From contig OX485806.1 in NCBI GenBank assembly GCA_950295325.1, forward strand, positions 8,804,001-8,868,000: 64,000 nucleotides of DNA, read 5' to 3'. Both the position numbers and the translations under genes were made by a program. This stretch comes from Polytrichum commune (lineage: Eukaryota; Streptophyta; Polytrichopsida; Polytrichales; Polytrichaceae). Each line of letters opens with the position of its first letter. The stretch's first letter is position 1. The notes under the pieces are model-generated. The model saw nothing but the letters and a program-made list of their open reading frames with translations, was not told the DNA's origin and searched no databases. Shown here piece after piece: positions 10,882-22,386 of the stretch.

Positions 10882-11040
10882 ATGGCGAGCCAGAATGAGA
10901 AGGTAGCCATTGGGCTGGGCTTCGTGGGGACTTTGTTCACTCTTCTCGCCTACAACCAGACATTCATGACCACCACGCAAACCATTGTGACCGGCTTTGT
11001 GCTCATGTTCGTGGCCTTGGGTGTGAAGGAATTGAACTAA
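10882..11040 (+). CDS. 52-aa predicted membrane microprotein (copy A)
   Basis: ATG at 10882 to TAA at 11038-11040. Short polar N-terminus (MASQNEK), hydrophobic segment VAIGLGFVGTLFTLLAY (about residues 8-24), short NQTFMTTTQ turn, second hydrophobic segment TIVTGFVLMFVALGV (about 33-47), basic/acidic tail KELN. Copy B is identical except Leu-to-Ile in VLMF. The other nucleotide change (GTG to GTT) is silent, which suggests a real protein. GC content is higher than in flanking DNA. I do not recognise the family. Small two-helix organelle or ER membrane proteins are a reasonable class. The gene is 0.5 kb upstream of the kinase, same strand. Confidence 0.65.
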   Translation: MASQNEKVAIGLGFVGTLFTLLAYNQTFMTTTQTIVTGFVLMFVALGVKELN

Positions 11041-11534
11041 GATGCTGCCTCCGGACGAAGCACCAGATGGCAGGTCTGAATCGGCCTTGTCTGGGAGGTT
11101 CACATCTCTCTTTTAGAAGATTTCTGTGGAAAGGATCTCAAATAAAGAAAGATCTGTGCCCTATGTTTCAATGAGGGTTAACCCCACTGTTGTAATTTGC
11201 CTTCCAAGTTTGCAGGTGGTTGTGATAAATTCAGTACTCGTTGAGGGTTCACGCCGTGATATTAGAGGAGAATACTCGATTGTGGAGAGCTGCAGAAAAA
11301 TCTCAGTATGTGTGATGGAACATTTTCGACAGATTGCTTAGGAAATTCTCTAGTTTGCTCTAAGGCTGCATCTTTCAAGCCACTCCTGAAATGTGGAGAT
11401 TTAACATGTAGTGTTCCGGTAGTTGGAGATTGTAGAAACAAATTTTGGTGACAGGCAAATCTGTGGCTCTCATCAAATCTTTGACAGTCTGAAATAAGAG
11501 ACACATCTTATTTGCAGTTATTTAGTGTGTGAAG
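11041..11534. promoter_or_regulatory. Putative 5' leader/promoter region of the kinase (copy A)
   Basis: 494 bp between the microprotein stop and the kinase ATG, strongly conserved with 32595-33088 in copy B. It contains no credible gene. Features such as AATAAAG (about 11142) could serve the upstream microprotein as a polyadenylation signal. No definite TATA box was identified. Confidence 0.4.
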
Positions 11535-13165
11535 ATGGCAGGTTCGGTAGACATTCTCGACCGCTGTAAAGATTTGATAAAACATGTACAGTACCTTGTA
11601 TCAGCTGAAAACTCTAACCCTCCGCAAATCAACAAGCAGCAGTGCCAGCTTTTGGCTGAAAAGCTTCCAAGGCTCCAAGGAGCCATACTCAAGTTTGAGG
11701 TAGAGACGTATCGTGAACTATTAGCAAACAAGGAGATCGAAGGCTCAGAAATTGCCTCCTTGATGACACTAGCTGCGGAGTTGAAATCAGTGCTTGAACG
11801 AATTACGGCCCTAGTTGAAGAGTGTTGTTGCGGCACCGATGAATGGTTAAACACAGCTCTCAAGCAAGGGGACCTGAAAGAGACTTTCTCGGAGATTCTC
11901 TACGACTCGGAATGGCATGAGAAACTCATCTGCAGCATTTTACTCACATCCATAACATTCGACAAAAATGTATTCCAAGCCGGAGCATGTGAAGGGAAGT
12001 TGAGTGTGGTTGAGTATCTCGCTTTATTGGTCGCAGCAAAGCAGGATCAAGAGACTCTCAAGAACCGCTTAAGAGACTTGAAGAAGAATCACGAATTTCT
12101 TGCAACGCAGCTGCTGGAAATTCTAAATGTGAAACCCTCGGACATAGCCATCGACTCTAGTGGCTTAATCTCCTCACCTCTCATCTTCTGGGTGAGCCCC
12201 AAGGATTTGTCCGAAGGCGAAGAACTCGGCAGGGGAGGGTTCGGGTGGTCGGAGAAACTACATGGTTAGGGATGAGATTTGCAAAGAAAGAGTTCAAGGG
12301 AGGAGACAACAAATTCTTCAGGCAAGAAATTGGTGCTCTTGCAGGGTTAAACCATCCACACATTGTGCGGTTGGTGTGTTGTGCGATGGACAAACGTAGC
12401 TGTTCCTTGGTGATGGAGCTAATGGACACCGATCTCTATGACTTTCTCCAAGTGTACCGAGAAAACATCCCCTCCGGAACAACAACAAAAAATTCTCCGT
12501 TCTCACACATCCAATCTGTTGACCTAATGCTTCAAATAGCCGAAGGCATCCGGTACATTCACAGCAAGGGCTTGGCACACCGAGACCTCAAGTCACCGAA
12601 CATCCTCATCAAATTCCCTGAGCCTTCCAAACCTTTGGGACCTTCAGAACCTTCAGACAGAGATTGGACATTAGTGAAGGGCAACGCTTCAGGCTGCAAC
12701 AATAGCAGGGTGTTCCTTGTTAAAGTGGCTGATTTCGGTCTCACAAATATTAAGAATGCCAGCACGTCTCACATGACATTGAACACCGGTACCCGGAAGT
12801 GGATGGCACCGGAGGTTTACAATGTTGAGGATTCTAACGGAGATGAGGAGCAGTTGCCAGATCGGTTCCAGCCTTTTAAAACCGATGTGTATAGCTTTGG
12901 AATTGTGTGCTTCGAATTGCTCACCGGTGAGGAGCCTTTTGCTAATAGCAGCCAAGGTGGGCTTTACCGCAGGTTAAAAGGCGGAGAGCGGCCTCCAATC
13001 CCTGTAGATTGCCCTGCAAGATTGACAAACCTCATTCAACGTTGCTGGGATGGCAATCCTCGCAATCGGCCGGAATTTCACGACATCTGCAAGGAGCTTC
13101 GGTACATCAAGGGTTTGCTCCTTCTTGGTAAGCTTCCATTCCGTCCCCAACTCCGGTGGATGTAA
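11535..13165 (+). pseudogene. HeLo/DUF1221-like + protein kinase, frameshifted (copy A)
   Basis: Near-identical to the intact gene at 33089-34771. The first frame opens at ATG 11535 and ends at 12269. One base is missing in the glycine-rich loop (about 12230-12246: GGCAGGGGAGGGTTCGGGTGG here, an in-frame P-loop in copy B). The kinase domain then continues in another frame to the TAA at 13163-13165. Motifs AHRDLKSPN, VADFGLT and WMAPEVY are still readable. A also lacks 45 nt (15 codons, CDEDD...SSQ in B) just before LATQLL. The loss falls in the ATP-binding loop, so any product would be an N-terminal domain with no kinase. Confidence 0.85.
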
Positions 13166-13437
13166 ACAGATATAGTGATGTTAGATGCATTGCAGAGTAC
13201 TGAGTTCCTGTAGAATGTCCTTCTACATCTTGAATGTGCAGTGTTAATGATACGAATGCTATATATTATTGTCAATCAGAAATAGTTCGCACGGCAACAT
13301 CTTTCTATCTAGGTATTGTCTCGCTGTTTGATGTCGATACCAGTGTAGAACTGGTATCGTCTTTTTATGATACCGTTTGGGTATCTATAACAAGGATTTC
13401 ACATTTTTGGGTACCAGTAGGGTATGGGTATTTCACA
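13166..13437. other. Kinase 3' flank with small palindromes
   Basis: Noncoding, shared with 34772-35042. Contains a perfect hairpin CGATACCAGTGTAGAACTGGTATCG-type palindrome (about 13335-13359, 9-bp arms), changed by one base in copy B. Repeated GATACC/GGTATC words continue to 15180. No gene. Confidence 0.45.
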
Positions 13438-13446
13438 GTATTTTTG

Positions 13447-14906
13447 GGCCGGTGATTCGTGGCACTCATGTATTTTCATTAGTGTAAGTTCATTCATCTT
13501 TGCGGATGAGATGAACCACTTTAGACACTACCTTACGTCTTCAGCTCCTTGTCTCAAGGGTTTCAAAAAAATACCAAGTTTTAGTAGTTCTAAATAATCC
13601 CAATCTAATCTAATACTTAAGGCAATAATATAAAGGGTGTTAGACATTAAAAAAACAAATGCCTCATATAGAAGCAAGTGTGTGCATCATGCGTTGCCAA
13701 TCTATCATTACTAGTCTGGTTATTTTAAAGAAATTAATATGGGCGGACGTTAAATACCCCCTCACGAACTTTCGGGGGTGTTAGACCGGGTTGGGGCAAC
13801 CCTCTAAACAAATTTTTGAACCCAACTGAAAATTGATGCCCATCCCGCCTAATTTCGAAAAAAACCTTGCCCTTGCATTCTTGAAGGCCGCTTGACTGCA
13901 AATCCCATATAGAATGCACTTCACCTGCAAGGTCTAAAATCCAATATATATGTGTGCACTTCCAATTAGTAAATAAGCAATTGATTGGGATTCATTCCGG
14001 AAGTGAAACCATCAAGCAAGCACGTAATTAACTTGGAGGTGAAAAACATTACAAAATCCTCATTAATATTGAGGTTATAATTTTGTGATTTACCATTTAA
14101 AATTATCCTTGTTATTCTAATGATAGATTAGTACAAGTGTTCATAAGATGACCAAAATGAAACAATGAAGATAAAATATAAAACATATAACAAAAAAATA
14201 TTATATAGAAATCAACTTTATTTTTTAGATAATATAACATGAGGTATAAATAAATGATATGTTATTTGAAATTAGATTTGTGGGACAATCCTATGGATGG
14301 GGTATACTCAAAAAATCATAAGTTTTGATTATAGCCTATCTAAATTATTGTAATATTTTATCCTCATTATATATTGTATAATCTTTAAAATGACATGGTG
14401 TACATTATTTACTTTAATTAATTTTCATATTATTATTATTATTATTATTGAATTGATTTGTGAGTTCACCAATCTACCATAAGGTGGTATATATTATTTT
14501 GACATATTCCAAATGTTTGAGCAATCACACCCGTGCAATATAAATGAATTATGAACAAAAAAAATGTCTATGACAACACGTCATAATTATATGTTGCACA
14601 CGTTGATATCTTGCAATATTTATCAAAATAACCATGTGGAATTGAAATTCACATCATGGCCTTGGAAACAATTCATGGGAGGTTAGAAAATAGGCTTAGA
14701 GCATCCAAACCCACATCATTGCCCCTTGCCAACTAATTGATATTTACAAAATAGTTAGTAGTTCACAATAGCTATAAATGAGAAAATAGGTCTTACATGC
14801 CAACTCGGAGGTGTTTCACTAAAGTCAGCTCCATCCGAGCTTCTTGATGGACTCATCCGATTTTTGTTACCGGATGACTTTACTTGAGTGCCACGAATCC
14901 CCGGCC
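13447..14906. mobile_element. MULE-like non-autonomous DNA element, 9-bp target duplication (copy A)
   Basis: Ends are inverted repeats GGCCGGTGATTCGTGGCACT at left and the complement at right (one mismatch in the first 20, then CA-T/A-GTA). Flanked by identical 9-bp direct repeats GTATTTTTG (13438-13446 and 14907-14915), the size made by Mutator-like transposases. 1460 bp with no transposase frame. The same element is in copy B, so it predates the duplication. Confidence 0.75.
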
Positions 14907-14915
14907 GTATTTTTG

Positions 14916-15808
14916 TTTTCGATACCATTCGGGTCTAGATACCATGCAAGAACCTTCATACCTACGCAAAAGCGCCCTAGTATCAATATGGTTTAGAATG
15001 GTATTGACACAAACAATAACTTGGTTTACAAAGATTCTCTCACCTTGACATCACACCAAATATTAATATTTGAGTGGTATTACAATTTTGAAATCCACGG
15101 GTAGGTTCTTTGATACCATTATTGGTGTTGATTATTGATACCATGTATCCACCTATACAGCAGACTGACACTGGTTGATACTAGGAGACGCACAAACAGA
15201 CATTGTACTTGTCCATGTTTTGTTGAGTTCCTATAGAGTGTATCTCTACATTATGAATGTGCAGTGTGGATGATACCACTGTTGTACAATGTCAATAGGA
15301 AATGGCTTGCACTGCAAAATCTTTGTACGTAGGCATTGTCTTTCTGTCTGATGTTGATAGTAGGAGGGGCACAATTTTTTTCGTAATGTTTGATACTTTT
15401 TGAAGTGTTGTTTTCCTGTAGAATGTGGATTAGACTTTGCAATACTTTGTAGAGAGTTGAAATCCTGTGATGATTGAATATTTGTAGAGTGTACAGTTCT
15501 GAGAATTTGACTATGGAGTTTCTTTGAAGGATTGAGGAGTTTGTTCTTATATGTGATAAATTTGCAAGCGCATGATAAGTGTTTGATCTCTCAATCTTTT
15601 TGATCTCCTTAGGGCACATTACAATTGTTGTTGATACCTTGCATTATGCAACCATTCAAAACTTTCATCTATTCCTGACTGTATTCTCATTTTGTTGATT
15701 TGAATGATTTTTATTGATTGATCGATTCTCAAATCTAAACAAGATCTTTGTAGACTGACACTCTTGAATTTTAGCTTGATGTTAACGTCATTGGTGGCTA
15801 TTGATCAG
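14916..15808. other. Intergenic / jacalin 5' region, no gene seen
   Basis: Rich in GATACCA-type words up to 15180. The rest (15430-15800) is conserved with 36605-36980 in copy B. Possible 5' exons of the jacalin gene would lie here but none can be supported. Confidence 0.4.
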
Positions 15809-15852
15809 GTGATCAGTCCAAGTTGGGCAAAGTAGATGCTCCTACTTTTCAG

Positions 15853-18800
15853 ATGGAAGGTGCTAAGGTAAGCCGTTGTTTAGTTTAAGATCAACGTTGG
15901 TGTTCACTAGATGTGGGCAAAATAAGGGGTTCTTAATGTGTAAACATGTTTTTCAAACATTGTATTTGTTTGCATGTCAAGCATCGGAGGTATATTATAG
16001 GAGTTCATGTTCATTGGCATTTGTTGATACTAATGAACTTACGTAGCTTAATCCCTCAAGAGGTGAAGTATAAGAATATGCAAGTTCAATGTGGGGTCTG
16101 TAAGTTAGCGATTCTCATGTTTTCTCTACTAGAAGGGAGTGCACATTATCAGCAAATCTGGTTCATCACTGGTTGCAGAATAGCAGTACATCGTTTTTCG
16201 TATTTTGTGTTAATTGTATATTAGTGTCACTTGCCCTAGTAAAAGCCATACCTTAGGTTACACTTATGGCCAACAACTTGACCATTAGTTTAACCTTATG
16301 ACACTTGGCATTAGCGCGCTTACTAATATCATGGCATTAGGATACTCATTTATATTATGAGGTCTATGCCTAGGTTACACAAGGAAACACATAACACTTG
16401 TCATTAGTATGGTTTCTTACATATCAAAATGGAAAATTTTCATCTTAAGTACTCCTAAATACCCTGAATATTTATGCACTTCAACGAGTTTCTTATGTTG
16501 GCAAATAGTGTCATGTTGACCATTAGCGGACATGGCACTACTAGGCCTCAGGCATCTAGTTTAGGCCGTTCACCAATAGTGTACATGACACTCAATACCA
16601 TAAACTGTAGTGTGTTCACCAAATCTGTCATATAATCGTAGGCATGCTACTAGCCGTGCACATTTGACTTTGATGTTTTATTTTTTGAGGTGGGTAGCAA
16701 AATTTTCCAAATTTGGTATTTGAATTAAATTAATGGCTCACTTAATATTAGTGTTGAAAAGTAAAATGGAAATTTTTATTGAAAAATCATGACCTTTTCA
16801 TAGTTCTTTATACAACTGTATTGGGCATTGGAAATTAACTACCTTAACCACTAACCGTGCAATATCAATGCTCATTCAACTTTTGCTAGAGGCGTTACAA
16901 AAGAAGCTCTTTTTTTTGGCAAACACGACTGTTGGACGTTGTTGGCTTTTAAGCCTCATTTCTTGTTTTTTCTCAACCTTATTTTTTGTTGGGCATTCTT
17001 GTTTTTCTTTCTTCTTCAGTTCTGCTACCTTCTCCTTTTCAAGTTGCTTCCAGATTTTTTCATCATTCTTCGCTTTTGCAAGGTTTGCTCTTCTTTGCTT
17101 CTTCTCTTTTTGCTTGTTAAACTCATCTTCCAACTCGTTTGCAACTCTTTGCCTTTCCAAAGTATATGTTTGTGAAGTTAAGCATTTTCCATGAGGATTC
17201 AATCTTTTAGGATTCTTAGGTTTTCTTCTAGAAGCTTTAGGGAATGAAGGAATCTTCAAGATGTTGGAAAGGTCTTCTTGTTGATGGACATTGTTCCTGT
17301 AACAACATACAAAATCGAATATTTGAAAATCAAGAATGCTTGTAAAAATTGAGAGGTTGACAAACTAACATACATGACATACAATGAAGCAAAAATCAAG
17401 TTTACATAATCAAATTGAAAATATTGTCTTACTTGTCATTGGAATTTGACGAGAAAATTGATCCACCTTGGAGCATCAATATTGTTTGTTTGATGCTCAT
17501 TCTCTTTGCATTTGCTTCTAAATCTTGAAATGTAACATTCTTGAGCTCCCACTTCAATTTCCTTAACTGTTCAATCATAAAAAGATTCAAAATTAACATG
17601 GAAGCACGGTGTCGTGATGTAAATACGTACACTATATAGATGTGTACGTATTTAATATTGCATTGTGAGTCTTGGTCTTGGAGAAAAATAATAAAGAATA
17701 GAAGTAGATTACTTTTTTTATTTACTCATAGTTTATTTTAGTTATCATTACCTAAAGATAGAAGTGGATAGAAGTTGCTTACCTTTATGTTTACTCATAG
17801 TTACTCTTAGTTACCTTTACCAAATGATAGAAATAGATTACCTTTTTATTTACTCATAGTTTATTTTTGTCTTTTAGTTATCTTGAGTTACTTTGGACCA
17901 ATGGGTGATTAGAAGCCATGTGATGAGGATAAGAGAGAACTTTATCTCTCGCATGGATAGGGAGAGGTGGTGAAGGAAAGATGTGATGTGATTATTGTGG
18001 GAGAGAAGTTGTAGAGAGAGAGAAGTGGATTCGAAGCTCACGGTGTGAGTTGTTTTTTAGAAGAATATGAAATAAAATACGAGGGATTTGTGATTCATGA
18101 GAGATCTCACTTGTTGTTTTGGAAGTTAGCAATCAAGATTTGTGCTTGTTTGAGTGGAGGAAAGTCTGTTGGTTCTTAAAAGAAGAGCTGAGACTTCGAC
18201 CGACCATAGAAGACGGACAAATTGAAGAATTGAAGGCTTCAAGACTTGAATGTGTGGTTGCTTGTGGCACGTTGTCTTTTTCTTGTGTGTGTGATTCCAA
18301 GCCGGTTTTGGAGGCTAGTTGCATTTCATTTCTGCATCGTAATTTATTTCCTGTGTGACAACGAAGTGGGATTAATGACCCACAAGGTTGTTTGTGACAA
18401 CGAAGTGGGATTGATCACCCACAAGGTTGTTTTCTGTCGTTCCCACTGGTGAGGCGCGATTGCTGGTCACCGTGGGTTTGAAAGTTTAGGAGCCAATCTT
18501 TCGGACGTCAGCTCGTGTTCTGACGTCCCGTTTTACCCGTCCGAAGCCCGTGGTTTCTTATCACACTACCCTTACCCTTTACCCATATAGAGCCGCAACA
18601 GGATAGGTCGACGGGAAAGAGGTTGAAGATTAGAAGAAATTGAAGAAATTGAAGACTAGAAGACTAGAAGACTCAATTGAAGACAAGAAGATTTGAAGGG
18701 TCCGATAAAATCTAGTTGCAGCCAAAAGCCCAGTGCTTTCCCAAGGCGGAACCCTCTCTACCCGACAACGGAGATTGGACGGTCGAGATTAAAAGTGAAC

Positions 18801-20088
18801 GGTGAAGTGCACGGTAAAGTGCACGGTTAGTGGTTGTGAGCGGTAAGTGGCCTATGTACGATAGTGAAGTGGAGGTTCCATACAAAATCTTGACTTAATT
18901 GGTGGGACAGGTGCTTGTACCTTGGGGAGGTGAAGGTGGAAGTGATTTCTTTGATGGAATATTCACCCCGTTAAAGCGGATAAGGTTGACATATGGCCCA
19001 GATTGGATTCGGTCTATTGTGGCTGATTATGAAGTCAGTGGGACAAAGTTCACATCCCGTCATGGTGATGAGAACGTTGGTGAAATTGCAGAGGTAAGTA
19101 GTACTCAAAAACAATTGTCCACTTCACAATGTGTAACTTATGTGTGTACATATTGTCTGCGAGATCCTAATCTCATCACTGAAAATGTGTCTGAAATGGT
19201 AATTGTTTTCTGACTAGCCCACTTCTCCTAGGACGTGAAACACATGATCAGAACAAGATGATCGAGGCTGAAGTCGCTTTTTGCTTATAAATTCTGGACC
19301 TCATTTGAATATGATATTCATTATCAAAGTGAAGATTCTTGTGCTCATTAAATGGTCTTATAGGTCCCCCCAATTACATTAACATTTGAGCTTGGGATGG
19401 TGAACGATTCTTGATCATATAGTCCAATCTTTTCTAAACACGTGTCTTGTTGCTATTCTTGGAGGCCATTCTTAACCACATACCACTCAAATATAGGTGT
19501 CTGATCAAGATAAGTAACTGAATTAGGCACGTCTACCTTAGTGGCTTAACATTTCCAAGTCTGTGAAGTGAAAGTTATTGGCAGTGGTTCTTTATCCCAT
19601 ACTTTTTTTCCTTCTCATTGTAATTCTCTCCATTCTGCCATTTCTCTTCAGAAATCACACATGTTTATTTACCATAGAATTTATGGTAGGAGGTTACGTG
19701 TAAGAAATCAAGCCTTACAGATGGTTCCACTTGAGTGCAACAAGAAGAGTCCTCCTTTTGGTGTGCGTTGAATTTGGATATTAATAAACTTTTGTTTGTT
19801 TTGCAGATTGTGTTCAAGAGCCCTAGTGAGTTTCTTATGCAGATTGAAGGATGGTTTGGCATAACATCTGAAATCGTAACTGTATCCCATGATGGTGGTA
19901 CAAATCCAATAATTTGCCTCAAGTCTTTAACATTTCGAACAAACCGTAAAACATATGGTCCATATGGTACTAATAGTGCACATGATACACAGTTCAAGAG
20001 TGACACTGGTAGAATATTGGGATTTTATGGTAAAAGTGGATTGGTCATGGATGCACTTGGTGTATTTATGGCTGTTGGTGAGAGCTGA
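15853..20088 (+). CDS. Jacalin-like lectin gene (copy A), intact, at least three exons
   Basis: Exon at 15853-15867 (ATG...AAG/GTAAGC, encodes MEGAK; may start further left, as GDQSKLGKVDAPTFQ is in frame before it), exon 18911-19093 (ACAG/GTG...GAG/GTAAGT) and exon 19807-20088 (TTTTGCAG/ATT to TGA). All junctions are phase 0. The product of about 159 aa is one jacalin domain: VLVPWGGEGGSDFFDG, IRLTYGPDWIRSIVADYEV, SRHGDENVGEI, IVFKSPSEFLMQIEGWFG, ICLKSLTFRTNRKTYGPYG and GRILGFYGKSGLVMDALGVF. This is the three-fold beta-prism of mannose/galactose-binding plant lectins, including the C-terminal G-Y-G-K-S-G..MDALG sugar-binding turn. No signal peptide is seen. The first intron (3 kb) holds a gene on the other strand. 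Confidence 0.8.
16876..17599 (-). CDS. Lys/Glu-rich coiled-coil protein, two exons, nested in the jacalin intron
   Basis: Exon 1 17599-17433 (ATG at 17597-17599) ends AATGACAA/GTAAGA. Exon 2 17296-16876 starts after TTACAG. Intron 136 bp. The junction keeps the frame (SNSND-K-NNVHQQEDLS). The predicted protein has about 195 aa: LRKLKWELKNVTFQDLEANA at the N-terminus, a basic PKASRRKPKNPKRLNPHGK segment, then a long charged helix (QRVANELEDEFNKQKEKK, KIWKQLEKEKVAELKKKEK). I recognise no family. The charged helix resembles nuclear or cytoskeletal coiled coils. Upstream exons may exist. Present only in copy A, because copy B lost the block. The splice-consistent frame supports a real gene, but it could also be part of a transposon. 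Confidence 0.5.
17600..18910. other. Intronic DNA with short tandem repeats, no gene seen
   Basis: Part of the jacalin first intron. Contains AAGATAGAAGTGGATAGAAG-like words (17750-17850), a 39-bp direct tandem repeat (18355-18393 and 18394-18432, starting GTGACAACGAAGTGGGATT), GAAGA-rich runs (18626-18698) and repeated GTGCACGGT (18790-18830). The 18100-18900 part resembles the body of an LTR, but no partner was found. Confidence 0.4.
18355..18432 (+). repeat. 39-bp direct tandem repeat, two units
   Basis: Units GTGACAACGAAGTGGGATTA... and GTGACAACGAAGTGGGATTG... differ at two bases (TAATG to TGATC). Confidence 0.85.
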
Positions 20089-20679
20089 AAATTTTGTTCA
20101 CTCTTGATTTTCCAAGACTCCTATTTTTTATTTTATGTGGATATTGATGAAAGCTTGATGCAATAAATGTAAAAGAAATCAGGGTTCTCTAGAATTCTAC
20201 AACGTTATCACCATGTTTTGTTTTTATCATTTAGTAGTGGATATGGGTATTGAAAGAGTATAACTTGATATCTTGTGGGTCATGGTGCATTCAACAGCAG
20301 CCCCATCTTTTAAGCTTGATGCTCCCATTTGTACACATTCCATATATATTGGATCCTTGTCATATTGCAAAAGGAAAAAATATAATATGAGGTTCGAAGT
20401 GTGGTTGTTATCCTGAAAGGAAGTGCAAGCTGCATCCTAAGGTCAACAACAATTTTTTTTTGGGCGCAGAAATTTGATGTCTTACTTGATTTAGGTGAAT
20501 GAGCGACCTGCTTTTCAAAGAACTTCTATCATTTGAGGCAATGAGGATAATGCTTGTGTGGCCATTCATTATGCAATGTTGGTGTAATTTCAAATGTATT
20601 GAGCTCCCACTACTTATAAAGGGAGAACCATAAAAACAATGGAGATTTTGTAGGAGACAATATGGAGCAGATCGAACTA

Positions 20680-21637
20680 CAGTCTAACCTTGATAATGTC
20701 ACACCATCCGTTTCACCAAAAAGAGTGATATAAACAAGGTGTGACATATTTGATAATGTCACATTTTGAATATTTGTGCATAATGTGATATTATAAAAAA
20801 ACAGGTAGAAAATCAAAATAAAATTACAATGTAAAAAAGAAAATAACAAATACGAGACTTCAATGTTTTCTTAATGTAAAATCTAATTCAAAATTGTGAA
20901 TAACAACAAGAGCACATCATAATGTGTCATTGACATCAGGTAAAGACCTCTCACTAGAGACAAAGAAGCTTCTAATGTCACATTGTTTTGTTGATGTTAA
21001 ATGTGCAACACCAATTCTAATGAGTTTGTCATGGATTTTTTCCATTCCTAACAACTCCAGAGTGTTGAAAATCTGAGAACCTTGGCTAGCCATAAAATCC
21101 AAAACATCTTTAGCATATTTTTGTGCATCGCTTAGCTTCACTACTTTAGACTCATCATCACTGCTATCAACAATCAACAAGTCTACTTCCATGGAATCAA
21201 GGACATGTTCGCCATCTTGCACTAATTGCACAAGCTCCTCAGTAGAATATTCCACCTCAAAATCATCTTCACCTTCCATGTTTATGTACTCCAAAGGACA
21301 AAGCTTTTCTACATGCTTGCCTTCCACATCCAAACCCAAATTCAATCGTTCAGGGTTGGTGCACGATCAAGTTCCAAGAATAGCATTGCATTTATCACAG
21401 GGGGGGCGCATGACCCTTACGGCGACTATAATCTATCCATCCAACCATCACATACTATCCATCCATACTTGGTATTATCACATTTACACTATGGATTTTG
21501 GAAAAAAATTGTGACACTACCAAGGGTGATAGGGATAATAACGAGGGAGTTTTACACTATGAAAATCGGTTTCAAACTTTTAGGTGACAATATCAAGGTG
21601 TTCTATTAACAAGGGTGACATTATCAAGGTTAGACTG
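20680..21637 (-). mobile_element. pogo/Tigger-like DNA transposon, internally deleted
   Basis: 958 bp with perfect 23-bp terminal inverted repeats beginning CAGTCTAACCTTGATAATGT (left 20680-20702; right 21615-21637) and TA on each side (20678-20679, 21638-21639). CAGT...ACTG ends with a TA duplication are those of pogo/Tigger (Tc1/mariner superfamily) elements. It carries the C-terminal part of the transposase on the - strand. The catalytic DDE core is missing. Confidence 0.9.
20917..21345 (-). pseudogene. C-terminal remnant of a pogo/Tigger-family transposase
   Basis: 142-aa acidic frame: FEVEYSTEELVQLVQDGEHVL, LIVDSSDDESKVVKLSDAQK, KDVLDFMASQG and ending STKQCDIRSFF. The acidic linker, helical pair and final KQ..I..FF are like the ends of Tigger/Jerky-type transposases. 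The DNA-binding and DDE domains are absent, so it is inactive. The terminal repeats around it support this reading. Confidence 0.7.
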
Positions 21638-21639
21638 TA

Positions 21640-22060
21640 GACCTACTCCTTCAATGAAGACTTAAAAATTTATTATTAACTTCACCGATAGTGTCTACTT
21701 TGGCCTTGTAGGATCTCACAAAATGGAGGTACATTTGGCTTGACCACAATTCCAAATTCTCGGAGAGAGGGAATCATCATATGCGAGTGTACCTCTCATC
21801 CATCCAACATAAAAACATGACCTCCTATAGGTCTGTTGCTGATTTATCTAAAATGACATCCTGTAGACTAATTCAGGGTCTTTTGGTATAATTCCGGTGT
21901 CAAATTATGGACAAAGGTAACCTCCAGGTGCATACTATTTCAGGGCTTTTATGTTGGAAGAATGAGAATTACACACATATACGATAATTCCCTCACTCCC
22001 AAATTCTCTAGGTTTCAAGTTTTTCAATTGTAGTGTAGTGTTATCTTTTTCACAACAGTA
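21640..22060. other. Spacer between the duplicated copies, no gene seen
   Basis: Noncoding. The end of copy A and the beginning of copy B meet here. CACAACAGTAGTTAATTCCTCAC at 22054 marks the return to the A-like text. No repeat or microhomology explaining the duplication breakpoint is obvious. Confidence 0.4.
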
Positions 22061-22386
22061 GTTAATTCCTCACTTACAATAGGGTTCCAACGTTCCAACC
22101 CTTCACAACAAAGTTGATATATCCAAGAACAGCGAAGTGTTTACATGACCCTCCAAACACAATATATCTTTTAAGTATCGAGGTTCATATAACATATACA
22201 AATAGAGGTTTACAGTAATCCGCAAAATTAGAAATCAAGAGATATTAGTTAATCCAAAGCTTTTAGAGTTTCATATTCAATGCAAAGCAACCAAAAGGAA
22301 GCAATCCGAAAGTAGAATGACTTAGAAAACAAATCACACATATGGCAATAGACAAATGGTGGCAAATCATTTGACCAGGGACCGTC

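Larger units (their letters stand above)
1..20600 (+). repeat. Tandem segmental duplication, copy A
   Basis: Copy A of a ~18-20 kb tandem direct duplication. Blocks that match copy B are 14-325 with 22062-22380, 780-930 with 22387-22530, 3130-4400 with 22530-23800 and 7404-20600 with 28615-39571. Gene order and orientation are the same in both. Between these blocks A holds private DNA (a gypsy element at 4783-7402, two G-run MITEs, and 16490-19213 with a jacalin exon). The left edge lies outside the window. Similarity was judged by eye. It is near-identical in the kinase and microprotein genes and lower in the noncoding blocks. Confidence 0.9.

Noticed and set aside
17640-18900. An LTR in the jacalin intron
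   Set aside because: The composition looks LTR-like, but no paired repeat, TG/CA ends or target duplication could be found.
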